In this document: positions 27,566 to 37,661 of the stretch, piece after piece
Numbering within the stretch: position 1 is the first letter of the stretch
How the letters are laid out: the number at the start of each line of letters is the position of its first letter
DNA from: Thraustochytrium sp. TN22
Taxonomy: Eukaryota; Sar; Bigyra; Thraustochytrida; Thraustochytriidae
Length of the DNA stretch: 64,000 nt
Assembly: GCA_013306675.1 (NCBI GenBank)
Contig: JABLUY010000186.1
Location: forward strand, 1 to 64,000
Direction of reading: 5' to 3'
Made by a program: the position numbers and the translations under genes
Notes under the pieces: generated by a model
The model's database searches: none
What the model was told of the DNA's origin: nothing
Seen by the model: only the letters and a program-made list of their open reading frames with translations

Positions 27566-29417
27566 GTATGAAGTGTGCGCATCGCTCACCGATCATGATT
27601 GCGGGTGCGTTGGTGTTTGCGGAGGGGACTTGGGGCATGACGGATGCGTCAGCGACGCGTAGGTTGGCAAAGCCCTTGACCTTGAGGTTTTGGGCGTCGA
27701 CGACGACGTTGGGGTCGTCGAGGCGGCCCATGCGTGCGGTGGAGGTGGGGTGGTAGAGCGTGCAGCCGAAGGAGCGAATCTCTTCGAGAATGTACTCGTC
27801 GGAGTCGGGGTGGTGCTTGGAGTGGGCGTTGATGGTGCGCTCTCCGAGGAAGCCTTGAAAGGCTGGGCTCTGGGCGATCTGGAGGCACTTGCGGTAGGCG
27901 CGGAGAAGGATGTCTGCGTCGTCCGGGTGGGCGAGGTAGTTGGGGTCGATGCGGGGCGGGTCAAAGGGGCTGGCGGAGGCGAGCGTGATGGCGCCGGTGC
28001 TGCGCGGGCGCACGAGGGTGGGCATGAAGGTGACGCGGCTCGGCGGCCGGTAGTCGTGGAAGCGCGGGTGCGAGGTGTCGATGCCGAAGTTGCGCTCGAG
28101 CATGGCGAGGCGGTTGATGGCGAGGCTGCTGAAGTGGAACTCGACGTCGGCGCCGTCCTGCTCGGGGCGCAGGCCGGAGCGCCAAAAGGCGAGGCCGGTG
28201 ACGCTGGGCACGGAGAAGACGCCCTCGCCGCGCGCGTAGTACTGGTAGAGGCCTTCGAGGATCTCGGCGGGGCGAGCGGTGAAGGAAGGCGCGTGCTCGG
28301 CGAGGGCGAACTCAACCATGAGCATGAGATGGTCCTGGAGGTTGCGGCCGACGGCGGGGATGTCCGCGACGACGGGGATCCGATGGCGCTCGAGCTCTTG
28401 GCGCGGGCCGATGCCGCTGAGCATGAGAATGTGCGGGGTGTGCACGGCGCCTGCGCAGAGGATGACCTCCTTGCGCGCGGCGACGAAGCGCGAAGGCAGG
28501 GCGCCGGACTTGAGGATCTTGGTCTTGTGGTCGCCGAGCTTGAAGACGACGCCGGTGGCGACGTCGCCCTGCGTGACGACGCGCTCGACGTGCGCGTGGG
28601 TGAGGACGGTGAGGTTGCGGCGCTGCGCGGCGGGCGCCAAGAAGGAGGTGGCGGTGTCCATGCGCTGGGCGTTGGCGACGGTGACCTGCGCGGCACTGGC
28701 GCCCTCGAGACTCGGGCCGTTGTAGTCGTGCGGCCCGCGGATGCCCTGCTCGTTGCAGGCCTCGACGAAGCGGTCGGTGGCCTGACGGCCCGGGTAGCGG
28801 AAGCTCTCGTGCCCGAGGTCCGAAACCTTGAGCGGGCCCTTGTGCGCGTGGCTGGGCGCGTCGTGGTGGTCGCAGGAGGAGCGCATGTCCTCGGACCGCT
28901 TGAAGAAGGGCAGGACGTCCTCGTAGGCCCAGCCGTCGCAGCCGTACTCGCTGGCCCACTGGTCGTAGTTGCGCGGGTCGGCGCGCGTGTAGAGCATGTA
29001 GTTGATGGCGGAGGACCCGCCGGTGCCCTTGCCGCGCGGCCAGAGCGAGACGCGGCCGTCCTGGTGCACCTGCGGCTCGGAGCGCAGCGCCCAGTCGAAG
29101 GTGGTGTCCCGCTGCAGGCTGGCGCAGGTCAGCGCCGGGTGCTTGACGCGCCACGACTCGTGCGCGCGGCCGCCGGCTTCGAGCAGCAGCACGCTGGCGC
29201 GCGCATCCTCGCTGAGGCGCGCCGCCAGCACGCAGCCGGCCGAGCCGCCGCCCACCACGATGTAGTCGTACTCGGCCTTGACGGCCTCGTGCGCGCTCGT
29301 CTCGCTCGCGCCGATGGCGGCGGTGGGGGCGGCGGCGGGCGTCTCGGGGGGCTGCCGCAGCTGCGCGGCGAGGCGCTCTAGGCGCCGCTGCGGCTGCTGC
29401 TTGGCGTCCGCCATCAT
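27546..29417 (-). CDS. GMC flavin oxidoreductase, choline dehydrogenase-like (copy A)
   Basis: A 623-residue protein from the ATG at 29,417. GMC enzymes oxidise alcohols, transferring hydride to FAD. The ADP-binding motif YIVVGGGSAGCVLAARLSE is at about 52-70, and the GMC signature near PRGKGTGGSSAINYM follows. The C-terminal catalytic pair is His556 in YHPTSTARMG and Asn603 in NTNAP, as in choline oxidase/BetA. The leader shares a RRLERLAAQL motif with copies B, F, G and H. It is intronless. Upstream the frame remains open to about 29,675 with a hydrophobic stretch, so a longer targeted form is possible. Its 3' end overlaps the convergent dynamin-like frame by 20 bp. It has PSANTNAP where the others have PSGNTN. 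Confidence 0.88.
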   Translation of the reverse strand: MMADAKQQPQRRLERLAAQLRQPPETPAAAPTAAIGASETSAHEAVKAEYDYIVVGGGSAGCVLAARLSEDARASVLLLEAGGRAHESWRVKHPALTCASLQRDTTFDWALRSEPQVHQDGRVSLWPRGKGTGGSSAINYMLYTRADPRNYDQWASEYGCDGWAYEDVLPFFKRSEDMRSSCDHHDAPSHAHKGPLKVSDLGHESFRYPGRQATDRFVEACNEQGIRGPHDYNGPSLEGASAAQVTVANAQRMDTATSFLAPAAQRRNLTVLTHAHVERVVTQGDVATGVVFKLGDHKTKILKSGALPSRFVAARKEVILCAGAVHTPHILMLSGIGPRQELERHRIPVVADIPAVGRNLQDHLMLMVEFALAEHAPSFTARPAEILEGLYQYYARGEGVFSVPSVTGLAFWRSGLRPEQDGADVEFHFSSLAINRLAMLERNFGIDTSHPRFHDYRPPSRVTFMPTLVRPRSTGAITLASASPFDPPRIDPNYLAHPDDADILLRAYRKCLQIAQSPAFQGFLGERTINAHSKHHPDSDEYILEEIRSFGCTLYHPTSTARMGRLDDPNVVVDAQNLKVKGFANLRVADASVMPQVPSANTNAPAIMIGERCAHFILNHPNI

Positions 29418-29749
29418 GTAAAGGCAGCCGGGAGTGGCGGAAGTGAAAGCGCACTGCTGCAAGAGGCGAGGGGCAAACGTGCACGTGCGAGTGGGTACGC
29501 GGGGCACGAACAAGGGAGCATGCAGAGCATTACAGAGCATCGCAGTGCATGCGACGATGCGAGCAAGCAAGAGCAGCGGCCAGGCGAGGACCGCAGCTGC
29601 CTGACAGTGAGCGTGGTGAGTCCGGCTCTCCTCGCTCGCTGCGTGTTGTGCTTCGTCGCTCGGCGGCCGCAGCACGGCACGACTCCTTTACAAGATCTCC
29701 TCGAAGATGGTCTTCTTTCCCTTGATGGCGAGAGATGAATGGATGATGA
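29418..29749. other. Short spacer between GMC copies A and B
   Basis: A 332-bp spacer between two minus-strand genes that should hold the promoter of copy A and the terminator of copy B. The upstream open extension of copy A lies here. No other feature is seen. Confidence 0.4.
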
Positions 29750-31639
29750 TCAACGCGAGAGAGCCTGGGTGCGGATGAAGTGCGCACAGCGCTCGCCGAC
29801 CATGATGGAGGGAAGGTTGGTGTTGCCGGAGGGGACCTGGGGCATGACGGAGGCGTCGGCGACGCGGAGGTTGCGAAAGCCGTAGACCTTGAGCGTCTTG
29901 GGGTCGGTGACGGCCATGGGGTCGTCGGCGGGACCCATCTTGGCGGTGCTGGTGGGGTGGTAGACGGTGACGACGCCGCGCTTAATATCCTCGATGATGT
30001 AGTCGTCCGAGTCCGGGGCGGAGGCGTAGGGGTTGTCGAGGTCGACGACGCGCTCGGCAATGTAGCCCTTGAAGGAGGAGCCCTTGCTGGCGATCTCGAG
30101 GGTGCGGCGGTAGCAGGCGACGAGCATGCGCATGTCGTCCGGGTGATCGAAGAAGCGCGGGTCGATGACGGGGGCGTCGTAGGGGCTGGCGGAGCGCAGC
30201 GTGACGGAGCCGGTGGAGCGCGGGCGCACGAGCGTGGGCAGGAGGGCGAAACGGGTGTCGTAGTCGAGGTTGTCGCGCTGGTACGAGGTCTCGACGCCGA
30301 AATTGCGGATCGTGACGTCGGCGTCGCGGTTCCAGATCCAGGTCATGTGGATCTGGCTATCGGCAGCCTTCTCGTCGTCGCGAATTCCGGAGCGGAGGAA
30401 GGCGGTGGCGATGATGGGCGGCTGGCTGAAGAAGCCGGAGCCGCGCACGTAGTAGTCCCAGAAGGCCTTGATGGTCTCGAGCGGAGCGCCGACAAAGCTG
30501 GGGACGTGCGGCTGCAGGGCGTACTCGATGAAACTGAAGACGTGGTCCTGCAAGCTCTGGCCGACGCCGGGGAGGTCGGCGACGACGGGGATGCGATGCT
30601 TCTCGAGCTCCTGGCGCGGGCCAATTCCGCTGAGCATGAGAACCTGCGGGGTGTTGACGGCACCAGCGCTGAGAATGACCTCGCGGCGCGCCGATACATA
30701 GTGCGAGGGCACGGTGCCGGACTTGAGAGTGTTGGCGTCGTAGTTGCCGCACTTGAAGACCACGCCCGTGACGAGGTCGCCCTGCGTGGTGAGCTTCTCG
30801 ACGTGCGCAAAGGGCAGCACGGTGAGGTTGGGCCGGTTGATGGCGCCGTTCTCGAAGAGGAAGGCCGAGGCCGTGTCGGAGCGCTTGCCGTCGCAGACGG
30901 TGACCTGCGAGAGGTTGGCGCCCTCCTGCACGCCGGCGTTGTAGTCGAGCGTGGGGATGCCGTTCTCGGCACACGCGTCGACGAAGCGCTGCGCCGCGTC
31001 GCGCGCCGGGAAGTCGTGCGCCGGGTCAGCCGTGTCGGCGATCTTGAGCGGGCCCTTGCGGCTGTGGTACTTTTCGTCGTGCTTGATCTGGTTGCTCGTG
31101 ACAAAGTTCTCTGACTTGAGGTAAAAGGGCAGCACCTCCTCGTAGGTCCAGCCCTCGCAGCCCAGCTCCTGCGCCCAGTGGTCGTAGTTGTGCGGCGAGG
31201 CGCGCGTGGCGAACATGGCATTGATTGAGGAGCAGCCGCCCAGCACCTTGCCGCGCGGCCAGAACGAGACGCGCCCGCCCAGGTTCTCCTGCGGCACCGT
31301 GCGGTACGCCCAGTCGATGTCCGAGTTCTGCAGGTCCGCGTATGTGGCGATCGGGTGCCGGATGCGGAACTGATCCAGCGGGCCTTGGCCGGCGCTGCCG
31401 GCCTCGAGCAGCAGCACGCTCACCTTGGGGTCCTCACTCAGGCGCGACGCCACGACGCAGCCCGCCGAGCCGCCGCCCACCACCACGTAGTCATACGTGC
31501 CTGCCAGCTGGTCCGCGCTCGACACTAGCCCGCTGCTCGCCGCGGTCTCCTCGCGCGACACGCCCTCCTGCGCGGTCCTCGCCCCGGCCGACGACCCCAG
31601 GTGCGCGGCCAGCCGCTCCACGCGCCGTGCGCCATCCAT
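29750..31639 (-). CDS. GMC flavin oxidoreductase, choline dehydrogenase-like (copy B)
   Basis: A 629-residue protein from the ATG at 31,639, where the family-like leader MDGARRVERLAAHLG begins. It has the FAD-binding motif [19 protein letters not shown], a PRGKVLGGCSSINAM signature, catalytic His561 in [10 protein letters not shown] and the Asn of PSGNTNLP. It is intronless. It is more divergent than copies D-F: the region after the FAD motif has extra residues (SAGQGPLDQFRIRHP), and the substrate-side segment differs (IHMTWIWNRDAD). It therefore probably has a different alcohol preference. No signal peptide is seen, so it is likely cytosolic. Confidence 0.88.
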   Translation of the reverse strand: MDGARRVERLAAHLGSSAGARTAQEGVSREETAASSGLVSSADQLAGTYDYVVVGGGSAGCVVASRLSEDPKVSVLLLEAGSAGQGPLDQFRIRHPIATYADLQNSDIDWAYRTVPQENLGGRVSFWPRGKVLGGCSSINAMFATRASPHNYDHWAQELGCEGWTYEEVLPFYLKSENFVTSNQIKHDEKYHSRKGPLKIADTADPAHDFPARDAAQRFVDACAENGIPTLDYNAGVQEGANLSQVTVCDGKRSDTASAFLFENGAINRPNLTVLPFAHVEKLTTQGDLVTGVVFKCGNYDANTLKSGTVPSHYVSARREVILSAGAVNTPQVLMLSGIGPRQELEKHRIPVVADLPGVGQSLQDHVFSFIEYALQPHVPSFVGAPLETIKAFWDYYVRGSGFFSQPPIIATAFLRSGIRDDEKAADSQIHMTWIWNRDADVTIRNFGVETSYQRDNLDYDTRFALLPTLVRPRSTGSVTLRSASPYDAPVIDPRFFDHPDDMRMLVACYRRTLEIASKGSSFKGYIAERVVDLDNPYASAPDSDDYIIEDIKRGVVTVYHPTSTAKMGPADDPMAVTDPKTLKVYGFRNLRVADASVMPQVPSGNTNLPSIMVGERCAHFIRTQALSR

Positions 31640-32284
31640 GATGCTGCTCCGCCGCTGCGGTCTGCTTGGGTGCGCTTGGGTGCGAATGCAGCGAAGTCCT
31701 CGCGCGCGCCTCGATCGGGGTTTGACTGAGCTTTGGCCTTTGAAGCCGCCGCGGCGCCACCTGTGCCTGATTCCATTTCCAGCGGGTCGGACGAGCCTTG
31801 GCACGGCCCGGATCCTGCCCTGGCGCCGCGCCCTGGCACAGGCTGCGGATGCGCCAGCATGCGCGACAATCGTGATGCGTGGGCTCTCTCGAGATGAGGC
31901 CCGGGTCAAGATCTTACGCGCCCCGCGGCGCCCGGCGCGCGGCGAGCCGGGCGAGGTCGTCTAGACGACAGCAGCGAGCAGCGACCGGCGCAAGTCCGCC
32001 GCCGAGGCGCAAAGCAAGCAGTCGCGCCTGCCAGTTGAGCTCTGCAAAACGAGGAGGAGGAGGACTGCAAGTTGTGAGTTTTGACCCGACCCGCGTTGCC
32101 GGCCCGGCCGGCGGCGGCGCTGCACTGGCGCTGCAGGTCGGAGGCGGCCAGGTCGCGCTACGACTACAGACCGCTGGCCACTGCAGCTTGATGGTGGCCG
32201 GCCGGCAGCGAGCCTCGCAGCGCAGGCCGGCGCGTGAGTAGCTAGCTCTAGGCTGGCCGGGTACCCGTACCCTCATCACAGTCA
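31640..32284. other. Spacer upstream of GMC copy B
   Basis: The frame of copy B is open upstream to about 31,909, but the sequence is Arg-rich and unlike the family, so it is treated as 5' leader and promoter. No other gene is seen. A short TAGCTAGCT motif is near 32,238. Confidence 0.4.
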
Positions 32285-32872
32285 TCAGGGAGGCAGGCTA
32301 CTTGACGGTGAGGTTGAGGTTGAGGCCGGCCTGCCAGTGCAGTGGGGCTGGGACGCGTCGACTCGGAGGGCTCGGTGGAGGATGAAGTCGGCGAGCGCTG
32401 CGCCGATCATGATGGTGGGCGCATTCGTGTTGCCCGAGGGCACCTCGGGCATGACGGAGGCGTCGGCAACGCGCAGGTTGGAGAAGACGCGCAGGTTAGG
32501 AAAGACGCGTAGGTTGGAGAAGACGCGCAGGTTGGAGAAGACGCGCAAGTTGGAGACGCCGCGGACCCTGAGCGTTATGGGGTCGGTGACGGCGAGCGGA
32601 TCGTCAGCGGCATCCATCTTGGCCATGCTCGTGGGGTGGTAAACAGTCATGGAGCGGCGGCGAATGTCCTGGTCGAGGTACTTGATGCGGGCGCCGAGGC
32701 GACCCTCGAAGGGCCTCGGGGATCTCGACGCACATGCGTAGCACGAGACAGAGATGCGCATGCCGTCCTCGTGCTCGAGGTAATGCGGATCGATGAATGG
32801 GTGGTCAAAGGGCGAGGCCGAGCGCAAGGTGACGGTGCCCTTGGAGCGCGGCAGGATGAGCGAGGGCATCAT
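32285..32872 (-). pseudogene. GMC oxidoreductase remnant (copy C), C-terminal part only
   Basis: This 196-codon stretch matches only the last third of the neighbouring GMC genes: [19 protein letters not shown], the catalytic YHPTS segment, and [14 protein letters not shown]. The FAD-binding N-terminal two-thirds are missing. Changes are seen in conserved places (AKMD for AKMG; GAALADF for GERCADF). A segment is expanded by an 18-bp repeat (about 32,478-32,556) that encodes four extra copies of NLRVFS/NLRVFP. It cannot be a working enzyme and is a 5'-truncated duplicate within the array. Confidence 0.85.
32478..32556. repeat. 18-bp repeat inside the GMC remnant
   Basis: An 18-bp unit (about AGACGCGCAGGTTGGAGA) is repeated four to five times. 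A single copy of the underlying sequence is present in the intact paralogues, so it expanded locally within the dead copy. Confidence 0.85.
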
Positions 32873-33390
32873 GTTGCAGCGCGCTGCGCGTGCCAAGGTC
32901 CCAGAAGCTCTTGGCCAGTCCTGCCAGTCTTGCTGACTCCTGCCAGTCCTGCTGACTCCTGCAAGCCTTGGCCCACACCCGCGGACATGTCGTGACGTGC
33001 GGGGCAAGAGGCGAGAGCGCGCAAGACTCGAGGCGAGTGTGCGCGAGAACCGAGGTGCCAAGACTGTGCGCAAGCTTTGTCGCCTCGACAATAGTCTGTG
33101 CAGCAAGCAGCTGGCCGCGTCCGTGGCCGAGGGGACGCGACGCGCGCCTACCACGAATGAGACGCCGCGTTGCGGCAAACGCGGGCCCAGGAAGTCGCGA
33201 GACAAGAGGGAGACGGCTGGCACGTGCACGGATCACTTTCTCTGCACGCATCGACGGCTCCAAGTCCAGCATGGTGCGCTTGTCAGGAGTCTGTCATGTG
33301 AAACACGTCTCCGCCACCTCCTTTTTGCCCGATGGTGAAGTTACTTCAATCTGGTGCATCTCAATCTTGGAGGCAATGTAGTAGTCCTCT
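32873..33390. other. Spacer between the GMC remnant and copy D
   Basis: No N-terminal GMC sequence can be recognised upstream of the remnant, so its 5' part is deleted rather than merely mutated. A CTGCCAGTC(T/C)TGCTGACTC motif is repeated near 32,910-32,960. No gene is seen. Confidence 0.45.
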
Positions 33391-35181
33391 TTACAGGCTC
33401 GCGCGAGAGGCACGAGCCTCGGAGCGGATAAAGTCCGCGCAGCGCTCGCCGATCATAATGGTCGGTGCGTTCGTGTTGCCGGAGGGCACCTCGGGCATGA
33501 CGGAGGCGTCGGCGACGCGAAGGTTGCGGAAACCGCGGACCTTGAGCGTGCGGGGGTCGGTGACGGCCATGGGGTCGTCCGCGGAGCCCATCTTGGCCGT
33601 GCTGGTGGGATGGTAGATGGTAATGGAGCGGCGGCGAATGTCCTCGATGATGCCCTCGTCCGAGTTGGGGTCGAGCTTGGCGTTGAGATCGTTGATGCGC
33701 CCGCCGAGGTGGCCCTTGAAGGCCTCGGAGGTCTCGGCGATCTCGATGCACTTGCGGTAGCAGGCGAGGAGCATCTTCATGTCGTCTTCGTGCTCCAGGA
33801 AGCGAGGGTCGACGATGGGATGGTCAAAGGGCGAGGCGGAGCGCAGCGTGACGGAGCCCTTGGAGCGCGGGCGCACGAGCGAGGGCAAAAAGGTGCAGCG
33901 GCCGCCGGCCTTCTCGGGCTGGTTGTTGGGCTCGAAGCCGAAGTTCTTGATTGCCAGATCGGCGTCCGGGTTGTAAAACGGCGTCAGGTGGATCTGCAAG
34001 CAGTTGCCGTCCTTCTCGGGGCGCACGCCGGAGCGGAAAAAGGCCATGGCAGTCACAAAGGGCGTGGCGAAGTTGCCCCCACCGCGCAGCAGGTAGTGCG
34101 CGAGGTCGCGCGCGAACTCGAGCGGGCGGCCACTAAAGCAAGGAATATGCGGGAGGATCTCGTACTCGACCGGCGTCATGATGTGGTCCTGGAGGCCCTG
34201 GCCCACGCCGGACAGCTCCTGGACGATGGGGATGCCGTGCTTCTCGAGCTCGTCGCGCGGGCCGATGCCGCTGAGCATGAGGATCTGGGGCGTCGCGTAG
34301 GCGCCGGCCGAGAGGATGACCTCCTTGCGCGCGGCCACGAAGATGGTGGGCGTCTTGCCGGACTTGAGCTGGTCCGCCGTGAGATTGCCGCACTTGAGCA
34401 TGACGCCGACGGCGGTGGCGCCCTGCGTGACGATGCGCTCCACGTGGCCGTACGTGAGCACCGTCAGGTTGGGCCGCTTGAGGACGTCGTTGGTGAAGAG
34501 AAAGCTCGTGGCCGTGTCCATGCGCGTGTTGTTGTGCACAGTGATCTGCGAGGCGCTGGCGCCCGTCTGGTCCGAGCTGTTGTAGTCGTGCGGGCCCTTG
34601 ATGCCCTTTTCGTTGCACGCCGCCACGAAGGCATCCGTCGTGGGCCGCGACGCGTACTGGTACTTGGGGTCCGAGAGGTCCGTCACCTTGAGCGGGCCGT
34701 CCGTGCCGTGGCACCGCGCCTCATAGTGCGAGCGGTCCATCTTGTCGCTCGTCACGAGACACTCGGACTTTGTGAAGTACGGCAGTACCTCCTCGTACGA
34801 CCAGCCGTCGCAGCCGAACTCGCTCGCCCACTGATCGTAGTTGCGCGGGTCGCAGTTCACCTTGAGCATGTAGTTGATGGACGAGCTGCCACCCAGCGTC
34901 TTGCCGCGCGGCTGGTGGCTAATGCGGTCATATTGGCTCGCCTGCGGCGCGGTGCGCAACGCCCAGTCGCGCTCCGAGTTCTGCAGCAGCGGGCACGTCA
35001 CCATCGGCTGGCGCACCATGAAGGCCTGGTTGCTCCCGCCGGCCTCGATCAGCAGTACCTTGACATCGGGGTCCTCGCTCAGCCGCGCCGCCACCACGCA
35101 GCCCGCCGACCCGGCGCCCACCACGATGTAGTCCACCACGCCCGGCACGCCGGCGCCGCTCTTGGCGCCCTCCACAAGCAT
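33391..35181 (-). CDS. GMC flavin oxidoreductase, choline dehydrogenase-like (copy D)
   Basis: A 596-residue protein from the ATG at 35,181. The order is FAD motif [19 protein letters not shown] near the N-terminus, [17 protein letters not shown], catalytic His524 in [10 protein letters not shown], and the Asn of PSGNTNAP. It is intronless. Unlike copies A, B, F, G and H it lacks the RRVxxLAxHL leader and starts almost directly at the FAD fold, as does copy E, its closest relative. The frame is open for another 248 codons upstream, but that stretch is low-complexity and contains the 160-bp-period duplication of copy E's 3' end, so it is not counted as coding. Confidence 0.9.
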   Translation of the reverse strand: MLVEGAKSGAGVPGVVDYIVVGAGSAGCVVAARLSEDPDVKVLLIEAGGSNQAFMVRQPMVTCPLLQNSERDWALRTAPQASQYDRISHQPRGKTLGGSSSINYMLKVNCDPRNYDQWASEFGCDGWSYEEVLPYFTKSECLVTSDKMDRSHYEARCHGTDGPLKVTDLSDPKYQYASRPTTDAFVAACNEKGIKGPHDYNSSDQTGASASQITVHNNTRMDTATSFLFTNDVLKRPNLTVLTYGHVERIVTQGATAVGVMLKCGNLTADQLKSGKTPTIFVAARKEVILSAGAYATPQILMLSGIGPRDELEKHGIPIVQELSGVGQGLQDHIMTPVEYEILPHIPCFSGRPLEFARDLAHYLLRGGGNFATPFVTAMAFFRSGVRPEKDGNCLQIHLTPFYNPDADLAIKNFGFEPNNQPEKAGGRCTFLPSLVRPRSKGSVTLRSASPFDHPIVDPRFLEHEDDMKMLLACYRKCIEIAETSEAFKGHLGGRINDLNAKLDPNSDEGIIEDIRRRSITIYHPTSTAKMGSADDPMAVTDPRTLKVRGFRNLRVADASVMPEVPSGNTNAPTIMIGERCADFIRSEARASRASL

Positions 35182-35648
35182 CTTCCTCGTCCTCGTCTTG
35201 CACTCGCTCCTCGCCGTGCGCCCTTTGCCCACTGGCAGATCAATTCCAGGTTTGCTGCCACGGCTCGGCGGGCGCCACCGCGCGGCCCTTGAGTAAATAC
35301 AAGTTACGCGACGACCGTCGTACAGTAGTACCAGCGCGAGCCGCGGCGCGGCGCAAACGTCGCAAACTTCCAGCTCGCACTGCGATCGGTCCAGGATCCC
35401 GCTCCGGTACCGTCGCGGGGCGCGCGCGGCCCACCGGGACCTTCGCCGCTGCGGTCCCATGCCCGACCGCAGCAGACCTCGCACCGTGACGTGCCAGTGA
35501 CAGCAAGTGATGGGAGCGACTGGGACTCGGAGCGCAAGTTGCGCAACTTGGCGGCGACGGCCAGGCCGTGCAGCTGGCTGATCAAAAGGGCGGGGAAGCT
35601 CGGCGTCGACTCGTGATGACTCGATCAAAGGGGTATCTATTGGCTGGG
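35182..35648. other. Probable 5' leader and promoter of GMC copy D
   Basis: No gene is seen. An AT-richer AGTAAATACAAGTTACG segment (about 35,291-35,310) stands out in the GC-rich surroundings and could be a core-promoter region, but no defined element is recognised. Confidence 0.35.
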
Positions 35649-35893
35649 CTTGAACGGCGGCACGGTCGGCGAGGACCTTGACGGCGACCGCTGCAGGCTC
35701 GTCAACAGCGCTGACAGACAGGCTCGCCGACAACTGCGCTCCCAGGCTGATGATTCGATCGAAAAGAAGGGCGGCCCTTGCCTTGGTTTGCTTATTGGCA
35801 GCTAACTTGAACGGCGGCGCTGTTGGCGAGGACCTTGGCGACGACCGCTGCAGGTTCGCCGAGTGCGCTGAGAGACTCGCGGACAACTGTGCT
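35649..35893. repeat. Direct duplication at the 3' end of GMC copy E
   Basis: Sequence from about 35,649 to 35,742 (CTTGAACGGCGGCAC to GACAACTGCGCT) is repeated, with roughly 15-20 percent divergence, at about 35,808-35,893. The period is about 160 bp. The right copy encodes the unusual C-terminal extension of copy E; the left copy lies beyond the stop, upstream of copy D. Confidence 0.8.
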
Positions 35894-37661
35894 GTCAGGC
35901 TCGCCCGTCCGGATAAAGTACGCACAGCGCTCGCCGATCATAATGGTGGGCGCGTTGGTGTTGCCGGAGGGCACCTCGGGCATGACGGAGGCGTCGGCGA
36001 CGCGCAGGTTGCGGAAACCGCGGACCTTGAGCGTCCTAGGGTCGGTGACGGCCATGGGGTCGTCGGCGGAGCCCATCTTGGCCGTGCTGGTCGGGTGATA
36101 AATGGTGACGGAGCGGCGACGGATGTCCTCGATGATGCCCTCGTCCGAGTTCGGATCCAGCTTGGAGGTCGGGTCCGTGATGCGGGCTCCAAGGTGACCC
36201 TTGAAGGCCTCGGAGGTCTCGGCGATCTCGATGCACTTGCGGTAGCATGCGCATGTCGTCCTCGTGCTCGAAAAAGTGCGGGTCGATGACCGGGTGGTCA
36301 AAGGGCGAGGCGGAGCGGAGCGTGACGGTGCCCTTGGAGCGCGGGCGTACGAGCGAGGGCAAAATCAGCATGCGGCCGCCCTTCTTTTCGATTTGGTTGT
36401 GGGGCACGAAGCCGTAGGTCTTGATGGCGAGCTTGGTGTCCGGCATGTGAAACGGCGTCATGTGGATTTGCGAGCAGTTGCCGTCTTTCTCGGGGCGCAC
36501 GCCAGAGCGGAAAAAGGCCATGGCCGTCACGAAGGGCGCCATGAAGGCGCCTTCGCCCCGCAGCGCGTAGGCGCTTGCCTCGCGGGCGATTTCGGACGGC
36601 CGGCCCGAGAAGGATGGCACGCTCGGGAGAATCTCGTACTCGAGCGGCACCATGAGGTGGTCCTGCAGGCCCTGCCCGACGCCGGGGAGCTCCTTGACGA
36701 CCGGGATGTCGTGCTTCTCGAGCTCATCGCGCGGACCGATGCCGCTGAGCATGAGCAGCTGCGGCGTGCCGTAGGCGCCGGCTGAGAGCACCACCTCTCT
36801 GCGCGCCGCGATGTACACCGTGGGTACCTTGCCGGCCTTGAGCTGGTAAGCGCTCAGCTTGCCACGCTTCAGCTCCACGCCCACCGCGACGTCTCCCTGC
36901 GTGACAATGCGCTCCACGTGCGCGTGCGTGAGCACGGTCAGGTTGGGCCGCTTGAGCGCGCCGTTGGCGAACAGGAAGCTGGTGGCCGTGTCCATGCGGC
37001 GGCCCTTGTGCACGGTGACTTGAGCAGTCCCCGCGCCGGTTTGGTCCGAGCTGTTGAAGTCGTGCGGGCCCTTGATTCCCTTTTCGTTGCATGCTGCCAC
37101 GAAGGCCTCTGTTGTGGCTCGCGACGCGTACTTGTGGACTGGGTCGGCGAGGTCCGTCACCTTGAGCAGACCGTCCGTCCCGCGGCAGCGCTCCTCGTAC
37201 CGCGAACGGTCCATCTTGGCGCTCGTCACAAGGCGCTCGGACTTTTTGAAGAAGGGCAGAACCTCCTCGTAGGTCCAACCCTCGCAGCCAAATTCGCTCG
37301 CCCACTGGTCGTAGTTGCGCGGGTCGCCATTCACCTTGAGCATGTAGTTGATGGACGAGGTGCCTCCCAACGTCTTGCCGCGTGGCTGGTAGCTCACACG
37401 GTCGTTCTGGCTCGCCTGCGGCTCCGTGCGCATCGCCCAGTCGCGGGACGAGTTTTGCAGCAGCGGGCACGTCAGCATCGGCTGACGAACCATGAAGCTC
37501 TGGTTGCTGCCGCCCGCCTCGATGAGGAGGACGCTCACATCCGGGTCCTCACTAAGTCTCGATGCCACCACGCAGCCAGCCGAACCAGCGCCCACCACAA
37601 TGTAGTCCACCTCGCTCGGCGCTGCTGCCGCTGATGAAGAGCGCTTGCTACTTCCGCACAT
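35792..37661 (-). pseudogene. GMC flavin oxidoreductase with one frameshift (copy E)
   Basis: It begins at the ATG at 37,661 (MCGSSKRSSS, then the FAD motif) and closely follows copy D through [18 protein letters not shown]. Near 36,246 it lacks 11 bp that are present in copy D (the codons for LLA before CYRKC), so the catalytic C-terminus continues in another frame. That continuation still has [10 protein letters not shown] and PSGNTNAP intact, which suggests the break is recent or is an assembly error. After ERCAYFIRT it continues for an extra 40 or so codons of low-complexity sequence to a TAA at 35,792. Judging by similarity, copies D and E are the youngest pair in the array. Confidence 0.85.

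Noticed and set aside
27690-29381. Long plus-strand frame opposite GMC copy A, and similar ones at 33,610-35,292 (+) and 40,710-42,731 (-)
   Set aside because: These are antisense shadows produced by strong third-position GC bias in the GMC genes. They have no independent domain evidence.
33391-35925. 844-codon version of GMC copy D
   Set aside because: The upstream 248 codons are low-complexity and include a duplicated fragment of copy E's 3' end. Family similarity starts at the ATG at 35,181.
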